Assembly: GCA_035504095.1 (NCBI GenBank)
Contig: DATJSN010000099.1
Location: forward strand, 13,282 to 77,281
From: DATJSN01 sp035504095
GTDB taxonomy: Bacteria; Planctomycetota; Phycisphaerae; WQYP01
Reading direction: 5' to 3'
Length of the DNA stretch: 64,000 bases
Of the stretch, positions 26,783-35,963 are shown piece by piece (the stretch's first letter is position 1; each line of letters starts with the position of its first letter). A program made the translations under genes and the position numbers. The notes below the pieces were generated by a model. It worked only from the letters and a program-made list of their open reading frames with translations, made no database searches and had not been told where the DNA came from.

Positions 26783-28471
26783 TTATTTAAGCCGATAATT
26801 AACGAACAAACCTGACGCATCAAGCGAAACTACGTCTTGAGCGTCCTCCTGTACTGTTGTATCCTGGACCCAAAGCTGCATACCCAAGGCGGAATCCCAC
26901 CAGACAACAACGGTATAATCGCCAGGAGCAATGTTAATTGGTGCAGCCAGGGCACCGGTATCGGAAAGCTGCGAAGAGGCAATCACGTCGCCTTGCATTA
27001 GAGGCACAAGAGTCTGATCCATATATGTGCTTAATTTCGTCAGGCTTTCGGTCGTATTATGACCGACCTGGGCTGTAAGCAGAATATGGATAAGGTCATT
27101 CCAGCTCAGCATGTCGGTATTGGGCTCATTCGCCATATTATTGGCGATCGTCCGTTCTGACGTGGCGGTAAATGCATTCGGCACGGCCTGGGACTTATCC
27201 GGATTCGTACCAACGTTTTGAGAAGCCAGATACCAGGGACCATTAGCATTGGCAATCTGCGTGCACATGGTATCCAATTGATCGAAGGCATCCTGCAATG
27301 GCTGCACCACGTTTTGATGCTGGGTAGCCTGACGGAGAATTAAAAGATGAAGCGTTCCGCCGGGATTTGTTATCGCCAGGGTTACATTGATTGTCGAATT
27401 GTTATACGGGCGTTGCGGATATGCCGCAGCAGGAATCACAGCAAGTTTTTTGGAAACCGGAGTATTCATCAGATCCACGAGGGCAGTCCCTTTAACCTGA
27501 ATATAAGTTGGAGTTTCATCGGAATTAAGGTGAAAAACCCAATTGTGGACCACAACTGAATTGTTGTCAAAGGGTTGATAATCATCCACCATCGGATCGG
27601 TCATTTTCAGGGACTTGAACTTTATCCCCTGCACAATATATCCAATGGGAAAATATTGATTATCAGCATCGGTGACCAATCGAACTTCGCCTGGAGTGAT
27701 GCGAAAATATGTGCCGTCATAACTGCTGACATCCGGCGGGCTCTCGCCGTGTTGAACCTCCGTTTGCACAACGACATATTTCTGCGGAGAGCTTGACTGA
27801 ATGGCGCTATGAATCCCCAACGTCCCTAATTCATCGGATGGAACTGTATAAACAGCAAGCACTTTAAGCAAATTCTGCGGCAAACTATGTTCATCAGAAT
27901 ATTCAACCGTATAACGATCGCCATAGAGTTCAGTCAAAAAATCCGGGTGTACGGATTTAAATTGTGTTGGTCCGGCAAACGAACCACCGCTGACTAAATC
28001 CCAAATTCCCTCGGTAAATTCATCCGGCCAAAACACGATGCTGGATTCGGCGCCTGCCATACCGTCTGACGAACCATAACGATCAAAGAAAAGAATCGAA
28101 GACGGCAAAGGCATCATCTGAATGCCGATCAACACAGTACCGATGGTCACTAAAGCAACAAAAAATCCGATGACACCGCCAACGATGCGGCTCGGCCACA
28201 ACGGAATTTCCAAATCTCCTCGAACCAGGAAATCAAAAAGCAGGCGGATTCCACAAAAGACGATGATAAAAATAAGCAGAAAACTCAGGCCAAGAGCGTA
28301 ATCGGGCCGCCAACCCATTAGTTGAGCACTAGCCGCTTCATAAGCTCCCATCGCGGTTAATGATCCAATCAAAGCGGCAGCCAAAAGCAATAGCGCTGAA
28401 AGCGGGCCTTCGTTGGCCATGAACAAGGTTATCAGGACAATGATAAGTAATACAATTAATTGCAATATCAT
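26783..28471 (-). CDS. CvpA-like membrane protein with large extracytoplasmic domain
   Basis: A 562-residue protein. The first about 130 residues form four hydrophobic segments (ILQLIVLLIIVLITLFM; LSALLLLAAALIGSL; YALGLSFLLIFIIVFCGI; IVGGVIGFFVALVTIGTVLIGI) in the spacing of the CvpA/colicin V production family. The remaining about 430 residues are soluble, Asp/Asn-rich and beta-like, with no motif I recognise; typical CvpA proteins stop after the membrane part. The frame is open to 28567 but that would overlap the upstream gene; ATG 28471 begins the membrane domain. It sits 35 bases after the degenerate GspE-like gene and is probably cotranscribed with it. Function unknown; a role at the envelope is inferred. 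Confidence 0.65.
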   Translation of the reverse strand: MILQLIVLLIIVLITLFMANEGPLSALLLLAAALIGSLTAMGAYEAASAQLMGWRPDYALGLSFLLIFIIVFCGIRLLFDFLVRGDLEIPLWPSRIVGGVIGFFVALVTIGTVLIGIQMMPLPSSILFFDRYGSSDGMAGAESSIVFWPDEFTEGIWDLVSGGSFAGPTQFKSVHPDFLTELYGDRYTVEYSDEHSLPQNLLKVLAVYTVPSDELGTLGIHSAIQSSSPQKYVVVQTEVQHGESPPDVSSYDGTYFRITPGEVRLVTDADNQYFPIGYIVQGIKFKSLKMTDPMVDDYQPFDNNSVVVHNWVFHLNSDETPTYIQVKGTALVDLMNTPVSKKLAVIPAAAYPQRPYNNSTINVTLAITNPGGTLHLLILRQATQHQNVVQPLQDAFDQLDTMCTQIANANGPWYLASQNVGTNPDKSQAVPNAFTATSERTIANNMANEPNTDMLSWNDLIHILLTAQVGHNTTESLTKLSTYMDQTLVPLMQGDVIASSQLSDTGALAAPINIAPGDYTVVVWWDSALGMQLWVQDTTVQEDAQDVVSLDASGLFVNYRLK

Positions 28472-28506
28472 GTTGAATTCCAAATTGTTCTTATACAGCG
28501 AACGTC

Positions 28507-30177
28507 TTAACTGCCGGGAGCGCCGGTCCTTGCGGCTTTTGCCACCTGAGATTTCTCCGTCGAACAAACACGCAATACTTCCTGAATCGAGGTTATACCC
28601 AGTGCAAATTTTCTGATTCCGTGTTCTACCAGAAGCATCATATTATTTTTTCTGGCCAATGTTCTTATATCTTCCAAAGACTTTCCAGAGGCAATCGCAC
28701 TGCGTATAGCGTCATTAACAATCAATACTTCAAATATTCCGGTTAAACCCCGATAACCCAAACTGCCGCAATCGGGGCAGCGAATTAAATTGCCCTTTTC
28801 ATCCCGACCGGGTTGCGTGTTGGCCCTGAAGAATTGGCCTTTGCGCCCAACTGGCATGTTGACTTTCGCCAATAAGGCTGCATCCGGCTGGTAAGCAATC
28901 TTACAAGTAGGACAAAGTAAACGAATAGTGCGGGAGGCGATAAGGGCTTTGAGCGGCCTGGCCGCATCATCATTTTTTCCCGCCAATTTTCTCCACAGAT
29001 CAATAGCGCCAAGTGTATCATTCTGCCTGAGCCCAAGATAGACCCGATGTTGTTCGTCACTAGTGAACCTGGCTATGAGTTCGCCGGAGGCTACGTCAGG
29101 ACATTGCGCCACCAACAACACATGCGGATCTTTAAGCATAATGCTGGAAAGCGCTTTTGAATGACTGGCATTCACCGCCTGGGGATCAAAACGATTGGTC
29201 GTCACCGATTCAAAATCCGCTTTGGGTAATACTTCCATGGTTTGAATGCTGGTGGTATAGGCATCATGACAAGCAAGCAATGAATACAAAGTAGTTGTGC
29301 GACCCATGTGCGGCGGCGAAGTTACGATAACCAATCCTTCGCTCATAGCGACGACTTGCTTAATCGCGTCAAGCTGTTCGGTAGAAAAACCCAGATGATC
29401 AAGCGGCAGCTTCCAGTTTTGTCGTTCATTGAGTTGCAAAATTAGCTTTTCGCCAGCGGTTGTACCGCTGCAATGCGCCGTCCATGAACTCGAATTACCC
29501 ATTGGATCGCGCACCGCCAATTCCGCTTTTTGCGGACGGCGTCTTTCTTCCAGTTGCATCAGAGTCACTTGCTTAACCGCCAGGATTATCGGCTCCGCTG
29601 CTTCGCGCTGCACAGGAGGTTGAGGATAACTGACTCCGTCAACGGTAAAGACAAGTTCATAGTTCTGCTCCGAAGGTGTCAATTCCACTTTTTGAGATCT
29701 AAACTCCAATGTCTGCAGCAGCAATTGATCCATGAGCACAACGCCGGGATATACCGGATCGTCCACAGGGGGTAGTCCCGCGGGTTTTCCTCCACCAAGA
29801 GAATAGGAAAGAACGAGCTGTGAGGCGGATTTTCGGGTTTCCCGTTTTACCGAATAGTCTCCAAATCCGCTCCAGATGGCCGTGAGCAGGTTGCCGGAGG
29901 AACCAAGTTCATCTACGCGCAATTTCCAATACCAGCCCGTTAATCCACCGCATATCAGAAGATTGCATAGTAGGGCCAGCCAGAAATTTGGCACGACAAT
30001 CCACAACAGGATGATCAGCGATATGGAGGCCAGAAGAAGGTATCTCCAAAAGACTGGATTCTGTTGTTTAAGAAGTTGTACATCTTCATTAATCCAGACG
30101 GCGAGTTTTGCCCAGAAAAGAATCAGTGCTGTTGCCAGCGCAAGAAAAATAAAGTTGACGTATATAAATCCAAGCAT
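28507..30177 (-). CDS. Membrane-anchored GspE/PulE-like protein with altered ATPase motifs
   Basis: About 556 residues. Two hydrophobic regions open the protein (LGFIYVNFIFLALATALILF and YLLLASISLIILLWIVV), which cytosolic GspE proteins lack. The C-terminal half follows the GspE/PilB fold: a Walker A-like TSPPHMGRTTTLYSLL (about residue 286) with Arg in place of the catalytic Lys, a Walker B-like HVLLVAQCPD (about 355) with Gln for the conserved Glu, and two CxxC pairs (CPTC, CPDCG) of the zinc element, then GLTGIFEVL. The substitutions suggest weak or no ATP hydrolysis. It may be a structural partner of PilT encoded just upstream (inference). The start is uncertain: ATG 30177, GTG 30183 with GGAG upstream, or ATG 30231. 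Confidence 0.75.
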   Translation of the reverse strand: MLGFIYVNFIFLALATALILFWAKLAVWINEDVQLLKQQNPVFWRYLLLASISLIILLWIVVPNFWLALLCNLLICGGLTGWYWKLRVDELGSSGNLLTAIWSGFGDYSVKRETRKSASQLVLSYSLGGGKPAGLPPVDDPVYPGVVLMDQLLLQTLEFRSQKVELTPSEQNYELVFTVDGVSYPQPPVQREAAEPIILAVKQVTLMQLEERRRPQKAELAVRDPMGNSSSWTAHCSGTTAGEKLILQLNERQNWKLPLDHLGFSTEQLDAIKQVVAMSEGLVIVTSPPHMGRTTTLYSLLACHDAYTTSIQTMEVLPKADFESVTTNRFDPQAVNASHSKALSSIMLKDPHVLLVAQCPDVASGELIARFTSDEQHRVYLGLRQNDTLGAIDLWRKLAGKNDDAARPLKALIASRTIRLLCPTCKIAYQPDAALLAKVNMPVGRKGQFFRANTQPGRDEKGNLIRCPDCGSLGYRGLTGIFEVLIVNDAIRSAIASGKSLEDIRTLARKNNMMLLVEHGIRKFALGITSIQEVLRVCSTEKSQVAKAARTGAPGS

Positions 30178-30314
30178 CAGCACTGCCGACTCGCTCCGTC
30201 TAATCGGTCCCTGGCCATAGCACCAGACCATATGCCGGGACGCACGTTAATTGTCCGGATTTTCCTCTCTTCCAGCCCGATTGTCCATTAATTTTATGCG
30301 CCTGCACGGTGAGA

Positions 30315-31448
30315 TTAATTGGTTCTGATGCCTTTCATCCTCATTCGCAGTTCATCGGCATTAGGCGAAGCGGCATAAGCCTCTTTTGGACTAACCATTT
30401 CTTTTTCGACCAGCTCCGCCAGCATGTCATTAAAGTCGATCATTCCCGTGCCTTTTTCGCCGCGTATAACCGAGCTTAGTTCATTTTCCCTACCCTCAAG
30501 AATATATTTGGTCACGGAAGGCGAAGTCAGCATGATTTCCAGCGCCGGTACGCGACCCACGCCCGGCTTGATGGAAGGAACAAGCTTTTGAAACACTATG
30601 GCTTTCATATTCGCGGCGATGGCCTGTCGGATATTCAAATGCATATCGGGTGGAAACAATTCCAGAATACGTGTGATGGCGCCGGGCGCGCTGCTGGCGT
30701 GAATGGTTGAAAACACCATGTGGCCGGTTTCAGCAGCCTGAACGGCGGCCTGAAAGGTATTACGATCGCGCATTTCACCGATCAGTATCACGTCCGGGTC
30801 TTCGCGCATCATATACTTGATAGCCAACTCAAAAGACTCAACGTCAAGTCCAATTTCGCGCTGATTAATGAATGATTTTTTATCAACATATAAATATTCA
30901 ATCGGATCTTCAATGGTTACTATATGGCACGAACGCTTTTCGTTGACCTGCTGAAGCATCGCGGCGATGGTGGTGCTTTTACCGCTTCCGGTGATGCCAG
31001 CCAGTATCACCAGCCCCTGTTCATGATCGGCAATCTTTTCAAATATTGACGGTAAATTCAGTTGTGCATAATTTGGAATTTTCGGGTTGATGCGCCGCGC
31101 GGCCATGCTGGTCAGTCCGCGCTGCCGGAAAATATTGATACGAAAACGTTCAGTCAGGGTGACCGCATAAGCGACATCTATCGATCCACGACGTTTGTAA
31201 TCAGCCCACTGTTCAGGCTTAAGAATTTCTTCGACCATTTCCTCCACTTCAGTATTACTTAGCGCTGGGCTGGTCGTCTGAATCAGTTTGCCTGATTTGC
31301 GAATGCGCGGAACCGCGTCGGCCTTGATATGCAAATCACTCCCCTCAACCTTGGTGACCAGGTCAAAAAATTTATGTAAACGAGGTGTCGGCCGCGATGA
31401 CGTCGAAGCCTGTGCTTCTGTGTTGGATGTCTGCACTTCTGACCCCAT
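30315..31448 (-). CDS. pilT: PilT-type pilus retraction ATPase
   Basis: A 377-residue hexameric type IV pilus retraction ATPase. Walker A is GITGSGKSTT, the Asp box contains EDPIEYLY, Walker B is DVILIGEMRD and the His box HMVFSTIHAS, all intact. PilT depolymerises pili and powers twitching; pilin-like substrates in the window include the DUF1559 protein, but no pilA, pilB or pilC genes are present. The N-terminal 30 residues are Ser/Thr-rich. GGAGG lies four bases before the ATG at 31448. The degenerate GspE-like gene follows 137 bases downstream in the same direction. Confidence 0.9.
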   Translation of the reverse strand: MGSEVQTSNTEAQASTSSRPTPRLHKFFDLVTKVEGSDLHIKADAVPRIRKSGKLIQTTSPALSNTEVEEMVEEILKPEQWADYKRRGSIDVAYAVTLTERFRINIFRQRGLTSMAARRINPKIPNYAQLNLPSIFEKIADHEQGLVILAGITGSGKSTTIAAMLQQVNEKRSCHIVTIEDPIEYLYVDKKSFINQREIGLDVESFELAIKYMMREDPDVILIGEMRDRNTFQAAVQAAETGHMVFSTIHASSAPGAITRILELFPPDMHLNIRQAIAANMKAIVFQKLVPSIKPGVGRVPALEIMLTSPSVTKYILEGRENELSSVIRGEKGTGMIDFNDMLAELVEKEMVSPKEAYAASPNADELRMRMKGIRTN

Positions 31449-31523
31449 AATTCCTCCACAATAGAATCATTCGCCTTGGATTCTAATTCTCTTTTCTACG
31501 GATTCCTGACGGCCAATAGTTCA

Positions 31524-32654
31524 TTATCGCCGGTCAATGGGTATCCAATGTTGATTTCGCTGCCCGATGTATTCAGCCCTGGGACGCATCAGTTTATTGT
31601 TGGCATACTGTTCAAGTATATGAGCGATCCATCCACTGGTGCGACTGACGGCGAAAATCGGCGTAAATAGATCGGATGGAATGTTCAGGTAATGATAAAC
31701 CGACGCGCTATAAAAATCCACGTTGGGTTTAAGCCCTTTGGATTGACCGACAAGTTCTTCAATCTTGACCGACATCTCATACCACTGGTCCTGTCGAATA
31801 AGTTTTCCAAGTTGTCGTGACATTTCCTTAAGATGCCTGGCGCGCGGGTCACCATCCTTATAAACCGCATGACCAAATCCCATGATTTTTTCATGCTTTT
31901 GCAGTTTATTGCGGATATAGACATCAGCATTATTCACAGTTCCAATTTCATTGAGCATCTTCATGACCTGTTCATTGGCGCCACCATGCAATGGCCCTTT
32001 GAGCGCGCAAATAGCCGCCACCAACGCCGAATGCATATCGGTAAGTGTGGCCGCCGCTACCCTGGCAGTAAACGTACTGGCGTTGAGTTCATGATCGGCG
32101 TGCAGGATGTAAGCTTTATCCAATGCACGCACTGCAAGCGGTTCTGGCTGCAGGCCGGTAAGCATATAAAGAAAATTAGCGGCCAAATTTAAATCGCGCC
32201 GCGGCGGCACGGGCTTGCGGTCGTTGCGAATGCGGTCATAAGCAGCCACGATGCTGGCCATCTGACCTAAAATGCGCACCGCTTTGCGCTGATTTGCCGC
32301 GGGAGACATATCTTCCGATTCCGCATCGAACATCGCCATGGCGCTAGCGGCGGTTCGCAAAGATTCCATGGGTTTGGTGCGACGTGGAAATTGCCCCATC
32401 ATGTCGATCAATCCTTCGGGCAATTGCGCTTCTTCTGCGATTAAAGCACGAAATTCTTCCAGTTCACTTGACGTGGGCAAACGCTTATGCCAGAGCAGAT
32501 AAACGACTTCTTCAAAGCTGGCATTTTCAGCAAGTTCATCGATGTTAATGCCGCGATAAGTCAAAACACCATTTTCTATCGAACAGATGTCCGAACTTAA
32601 CGCGATAACGTCCCTTAATCCGCCGATGGGCGGTTGCGATGCGATCTGACTCAT
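31524..32654 (-). CDS. gltA: Citrate synthase
   Basis: A 376-residue citrate synthase, condensing acetyl-CoA and oxaloacetate at the entry to the TCA cycle. Visible family features are LTYRGINIDELAE at the N-terminus, ILHADHELNASTF, the catalytic His in GPLHGGANE, the MGFGHAVYK loop, and the catalytic Asp in NVDFYSASVY followed by FTPIFAVSRTSGW. The length fits the short type used by Gram-positives and archaea; a 2-methylcitrate synthase cannot be excluded, though no prp genes are nearby. GGAG lies five bases before the ATG. It is monocistronic and divergent from miaA. Confidence 0.92.
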   Translation of the reverse strand: MSQIASQPPIGGLRDVIALSSDICSIENGVLTYRGINIDELAENASFEEVVYLLWHKRLPTSSELEEFRALIAEEAQLPEGLIDMMGQFPRRTKPMESLRTAASAMAMFDAESEDMSPAANQRKAVRILGQMASIVAAYDRIRNDRKPVPPRRDLNLAANFLYMLTGLQPEPLAVRALDKAYILHADHELNASTFTARVAAATLTDMHSALVAAICALKGPLHGGANEQVMKMLNEIGTVNNADVYIRNKLQKHEKIMGFGHAVYKDGDPRARHLKEMSRQLGKLIRQDQWYEMSVKIEELVGQSKGLKPNVDFYSASVYHYLNIPSDLFTPIFAVSRTSGWIAHILEQYANNKLMRPRAEYIGQRNQHWIPIDRR

Positions 32655-32799
32655 ACAAACTCCAGGCTTCCCTTAAAGCCCCTGAATCATAACACAGTTG
32701 TTTATTTATCGCCTAGGCTTCAGCGGATAAAAACAAAAGATTCTCCACTTATGCGACCCACCCGTCATTACCATGGTTTTGGAGTATGATTTTGGCAGA

Positions 32800-33750
32800 A
32801 TGACTAATATCCTGGCGATCGTTGGCTGCACCGCATCTGGCAAATCAGAACTGGCTGAGCGCCTGGCCTCAAGGTGGGCGGGTTCAGGCGGCTCACCTGC
32901 AACGATTATGGCTGTGGATTCCATGCAGGTTTACCGAAGCATGGACATCGGTACGGCCAAACCTTCACATCAAACGCGTGCACGTCTTGAATATGTAATG
33001 ATTGACGTTGCCAATCCGTGGGAATCGTATTCCGCAGCCAGTTTTGTCCAGACCGCGATGCCGATCATTCGCGAACATCAGGAAAAAAATCGCCCGCTTA
33101 TCATGGTCGTAGGGACAATTTTGTATTTTCGGGCATTGCTGGAAGGATTGTTTGAAGGACCGACCGCTGAACCGCAAATACGCCGGCGGCTGCGCCAGGA
33201 AGCTCAAGAACATGGCACGGCTTATTTACACGATAAGCTATCGAAGGTTGATCCTGCCGCCGCGGAACGTATACATCCAAATGATATAAGACGCGCGATA
33301 CGCGCATTAGAAGTTTTTGAACTGACTGGAACGCCTATCAGCCAGCTACAGGTCCAATGGCAATCACCATCGCGACAATTTGATTGCCGGATCATTGGCG
33401 TTGCACGGGAAAAGGAGGATATCAATCGCCGGATTAATCAACGTGTGAAGGCGATGATGGAGGAAGGGTTGCTCCAGGAGGTTAAAAAACTACGCGATAA
33501 CCCTCACGGATTATCTGTCCAGGCCGCGCAGGCTGTCGGGTATAAGGAACTCATTGAACATCTGGATGGAAAAGTAAGTCTGGACGAAGCAGTTGATCAG
33601 ATTAAAATACAAACCCGACATTTGGCTAAATTGCAACGGACCTGGTTGAAGAGATTTGATCGTATTCATTGGTTCCATGTTGAATCGGAAAAACAAACGT
33701 TGGATATTGCCAATGATGTGATGGAGCAATTGTTCGATTCGATAACCTGA
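32800..33750 (+). CDS. miaA: tRNA dimethylallyltransferase
   Basis: A 316-residue MiaA enzyme that adds the isopentenyl group to A37 of tRNAs reading codons that begin with U. The P-loop is IVGCTASGKS, followed by VDSMQVYRSMDIGTAKP, the catalytic/substrate region, and VVGTILYFRALLEGLF, where the common GGTGLY reads GTILY. The C-terminus QTRHLAKLQRTWLKRF is the usual tRNA-binding end. An ATG at 32773 is in frame with no ribosome binding site; I use ATG 32800, which places the P-loop at the usual distance from the start. Downstream is the FGGY kinase 37 bases away. Confidence 0.92.
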   Translation: MTNILAIVGCTASGKSELAERLASRWAGSGGSPATIMAVDSMQVYRSMDIGTAKPSHQTRARLEYVMIDVANPWESYSAASFVQTAMPIIREHQEKNRPLIMVVGTILYFRALLEGLFEGPTAEPQIRRRLRQEAQEHGTAYLHDKLSKVDPAAAERIHPNDIRRAIRALEVFELTGTPISQLQVQWQSPSRQFDCRIIGVAREKEDINRRINQRVKAMMEEGLLQEVKKLRDNPHGLSVQAAQAVGYKELIEHLDGKVSLDEAVDQIKIQTRHLAKLQRTWLKRFDRIHWFHVESEKQTLDIANDVMEQLFDSIT

Positions 33751-33787
33751 GGGCATTTTTACAAAGTATCGCCGGGGAGTATTTGTT

Positions 33788-35140
33788 ATGCGCGTACTGG
33801 CTATAGATGTTGGATCCTCTTCAATTAAAGCGGCATATTGCAAGAATGGCCGGATCAAAAAAATCATACAGACCCCGGTTCAGACCCAATTCGATGGCAC
33901 AAAAGTCACCATTCCCGCCGGGACATTGCTGCAATCTTTTGAAGAGGCGATTCGCACCGCTATGAGTGGGCATCGGAAACTTGATGCTATTGCAATAGAT
34001 ACGTTCAGCCCGGGTTTGGTAGGACTGGATCGCACTAAGAATCCGATTTTAGGATGTATCTCCCATCAGGATCGTAGAAGCGTCGCTCAAGCCGCAGCCC
34101 TGGAAAAACATTTTGGCATGCAGCGCTGTCTCCAGCTTACCGGCAATCGACCGTTTCCCGGTGGAATCGCCAGCACATCCCTTTTCTGGTTCAAACTCAA
34201 ACAACCGGACCTCTTTAAAAAATCGGTATTTATCGGCCAAACGAGTTCGCTATTGGTTCATCACCTGACTGGTCAATGGGTGATCGATCCTTCACAGGCG
34301 GCTTTTTCGGGCCTTTATGATTCCAACCACCTGAGTGGTTGGGCGGAGGAAATCTGCAAATTTATAGGTGTGCGAATCAATCAATTGCCTAGTGTTTTGT
34401 TTGCAGACCAAATCGCCGGAAAAGTTACTGCGTCTGTTGCGCAACGTCTGGGATTACCTGCGGGCTGTCCAGTTTTGCCGGGCATTGTGGATACCAGCGC
34501 CGCCGTCCTAAGCACCGATTGCCGCCCGGGTCGAATGGTGCACAGTGCTGGTTCAACAGATGTTCTCGCGTTATGCCTGGAAAAACCCCATCCTGCCGCC
34601 GACATTCTTTCACGTCCGCTGGGAACAGGAAAAAAGTTGCCCCGTCGCTGGCTCGCGGTAAGTACGATTGCTGCCGCGGGTTCATCGATGAAATGGGTTA
34701 ATAGAACATTTTTCAGCGAATTATCCAGTAAAAATTTTCATAAACTTTTAGATCGCTGTGAGGGCCGGATGCGGATTAGATACCGAACCGGTGATTTTTC
34801 GCGTTCAACGAGCAATTTAGCCGTTGTTTTTCGTCCCTATCTGGCCGGCGACCGCACCAGTATGGAACTCAAAACCGGGGGCTTTGAAAATCTGACGCTT
34901 TCCACTGGACGCGAAGAAATGTTGCATGCTGTAATCGAAGCTCTGGTACAATCAAGCAGAGAACGCTTCATGCGCCTCGAGCAAGTTCACGCCGTTAGAA
35001 AAGAAATCTTCACCATGGGCGGGCAGGTTTTACTCGCAGACATTATGCATCGCCATTGGCCAGGAAAATGGAGCTTCACCGCTATCGAGAATGAAGCTGT
35101 CTCCGGCCTCGCCAGGCTTGCAAATGTCGCCCTAAATTAG
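33788..35140 (+). CDS. FGGY-family carbohydrate kinase
   Basis: A 450-residue sugar kinase of the FGGY family (xylulokinase/gluconokinase/glycerol kinase fold). The N-terminal ATPase phosphate loop is LAIDVGSSSIKAAY, the central block GIVDTSAAVL...VHSAGSTDV corresponds to the second domain, and MGGQVLLADIM near the C-terminus is the adenosine-binding segment. ATP-dependent phosphorylation of a pentose, hexonate or related polyol is expected; the substrate cannot be read from sequence. GGGGAG lies eight bases before the ATG. It follows miaA by 37 bases and may be cotranscribed with it; there is no transporter or isomerase nearby to indicate the sugar. Confidence 0.85.
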   Translation: MRVLAIDVGSSSIKAAYCKNGRIKKIIQTPVQTQFDGTKVTIPAGTLLQSFEEAIRTAMSGHRKLDAIAIDTFSPGLVGLDRTKNPILGCISHQDRRSVAQAAALEKHFGMQRCLQLTGNRPFPGGIASTSLFWFKLKQPDLFKKSVFIGQTSSLLVHHLTGQWVIDPSQAAFSGLYDSNHLSGWAEEICKFIGVRINQLPSVLFADQIAGKVTASVAQRLGLPAGCPVLPGIVDTSAAVLSTDCRPGRMVHSAGSTDVLALCLEKPHPAADILSRPLGTGKKLPRRWLAVSTIAAAGSSMKWVNRTFFSELSSKNFHKLLDRCEGRMRIRYRTGDFSRSTSNLAVVFRPYLAGDRTSMELKTGGFENLTLSTGREEMLHAVIEALVQSSRERFMRLEQVHAVRKEIFTMGGQVLLADIMHRHWPGKWSFTAIENEAVSGLARLANVALN

Positions 35141-35170
35141 TTAGCGAACGCTTTAGTTTTTAAAATTACA

Positions 35171-35902
35171 CTATGTAATGCTTTCGATGATCTTGGGCAA
35201 TTCGGTAATTTTGCGAATGACATGATCCGGACGATTTCGCCTCGAATATTTTGCAGTATGCGTCACCGGCTTCCAGACTGTAAGCATACCTGCACGGCGT
35301 GCCCCTTTGATGTCCGCCCTGATCAGATCGCCCACAAACATTGCCTGGTCCGGAGTAACGCCAAGACTTTCAAGGGCAATGCGGAATATTTCCGGATGGG
35401 GCTTGCGATACAGGGTGTGAGACGAATAAATCCGGACCGGAAAATATTCAAGAAGTTTTTCATTTTCCAAATGTCGATCAAGACAATGCCCCGGCGCGCA
35501 GGTATTGGACACAATTGCCAGACGCAACCCCCGCCGACGAAATTTTTCCAACATGTCATGCGTACCGGGCTCAATTTTGACCTGCTGGACCACAGGCCTA
35601 TACCACATCCAGGCCAGCGTTGGATGTTCCCGTTCAGGCACATGAATTTCCAGCTTTTTGAGAACCTTAACCATCACGTCCGTAGCATTGAAGTCGCGCC
35701 CCCTGATGTTGGACCAGATATATCTTCGGCGGAAGATGCGCATATTGGTCCGGGCGTATACGGAATATGGAGGCAATGGAATGTTAAGCGTTTTCAGATG
35801 CTGGTAGGTATCTCGAGATCCGGACTTAAATATCTTGCGCCGATTGAATTTTCCAAAGTGCATCAACGTATTGGCAAAATCAAAAAGTATCGCCTGAAGC
35901 AT
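35171..35902 (-). CDS. HAD-superfamily hydrolase
   Basis: A 243-residue HAD-type protein. Motif I reads LFDFANTL: the nucleophilic Asp is present but the second Asp of the usual DxDxT is Ala, as in phosphonatases and some phosphatase relatives. Motif II is VSNTC, motif III the Lys in YRKPHPE, and motif IV MFVGDLIRADIKGARRAG. The cap segment is helical and carries many Arg residues. Substrate unknown. Start ATG 35902 follows GAGG by five bases and is chosen over 35932. It lies between the convergent FGGY kinase and divergent DedA gene. Confidence 0.82.
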   Translation of the reverse strand: MLQAILFDFANTLMHFGKFNRRKIFKSGSRDTYQHLKTLNIPLPPYSVYARTNMRIFRRRYIWSNIRGRDFNATDVMVKVLKKLEIHVPEREHPTLAWMWYRPVVQQVKIEPGTHDMLEKFRRRGLRLAIVSNTCAPGHCLDRHLENEKLLEYFPVRIYSSHTLYRKPHPEIFRIALESLGVTPDQAMFVGDLIRADIKGARRAGMLTVWKPVTHTAKYSRRNRPDHVIRKITELPKIIESIT

Positions 35903-35963
35903 CAGAGCCTCTAAAACAGTTCTCAAAAACATATTACAGACATAATTGTTTTCTAACCACTTT

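Noticed and set aside
35222..35914. 230-codon plus-strand ORF opposite the HAD gene
   Set aside because: Shadow frame; the minus strand encodes clear HAD motifs.
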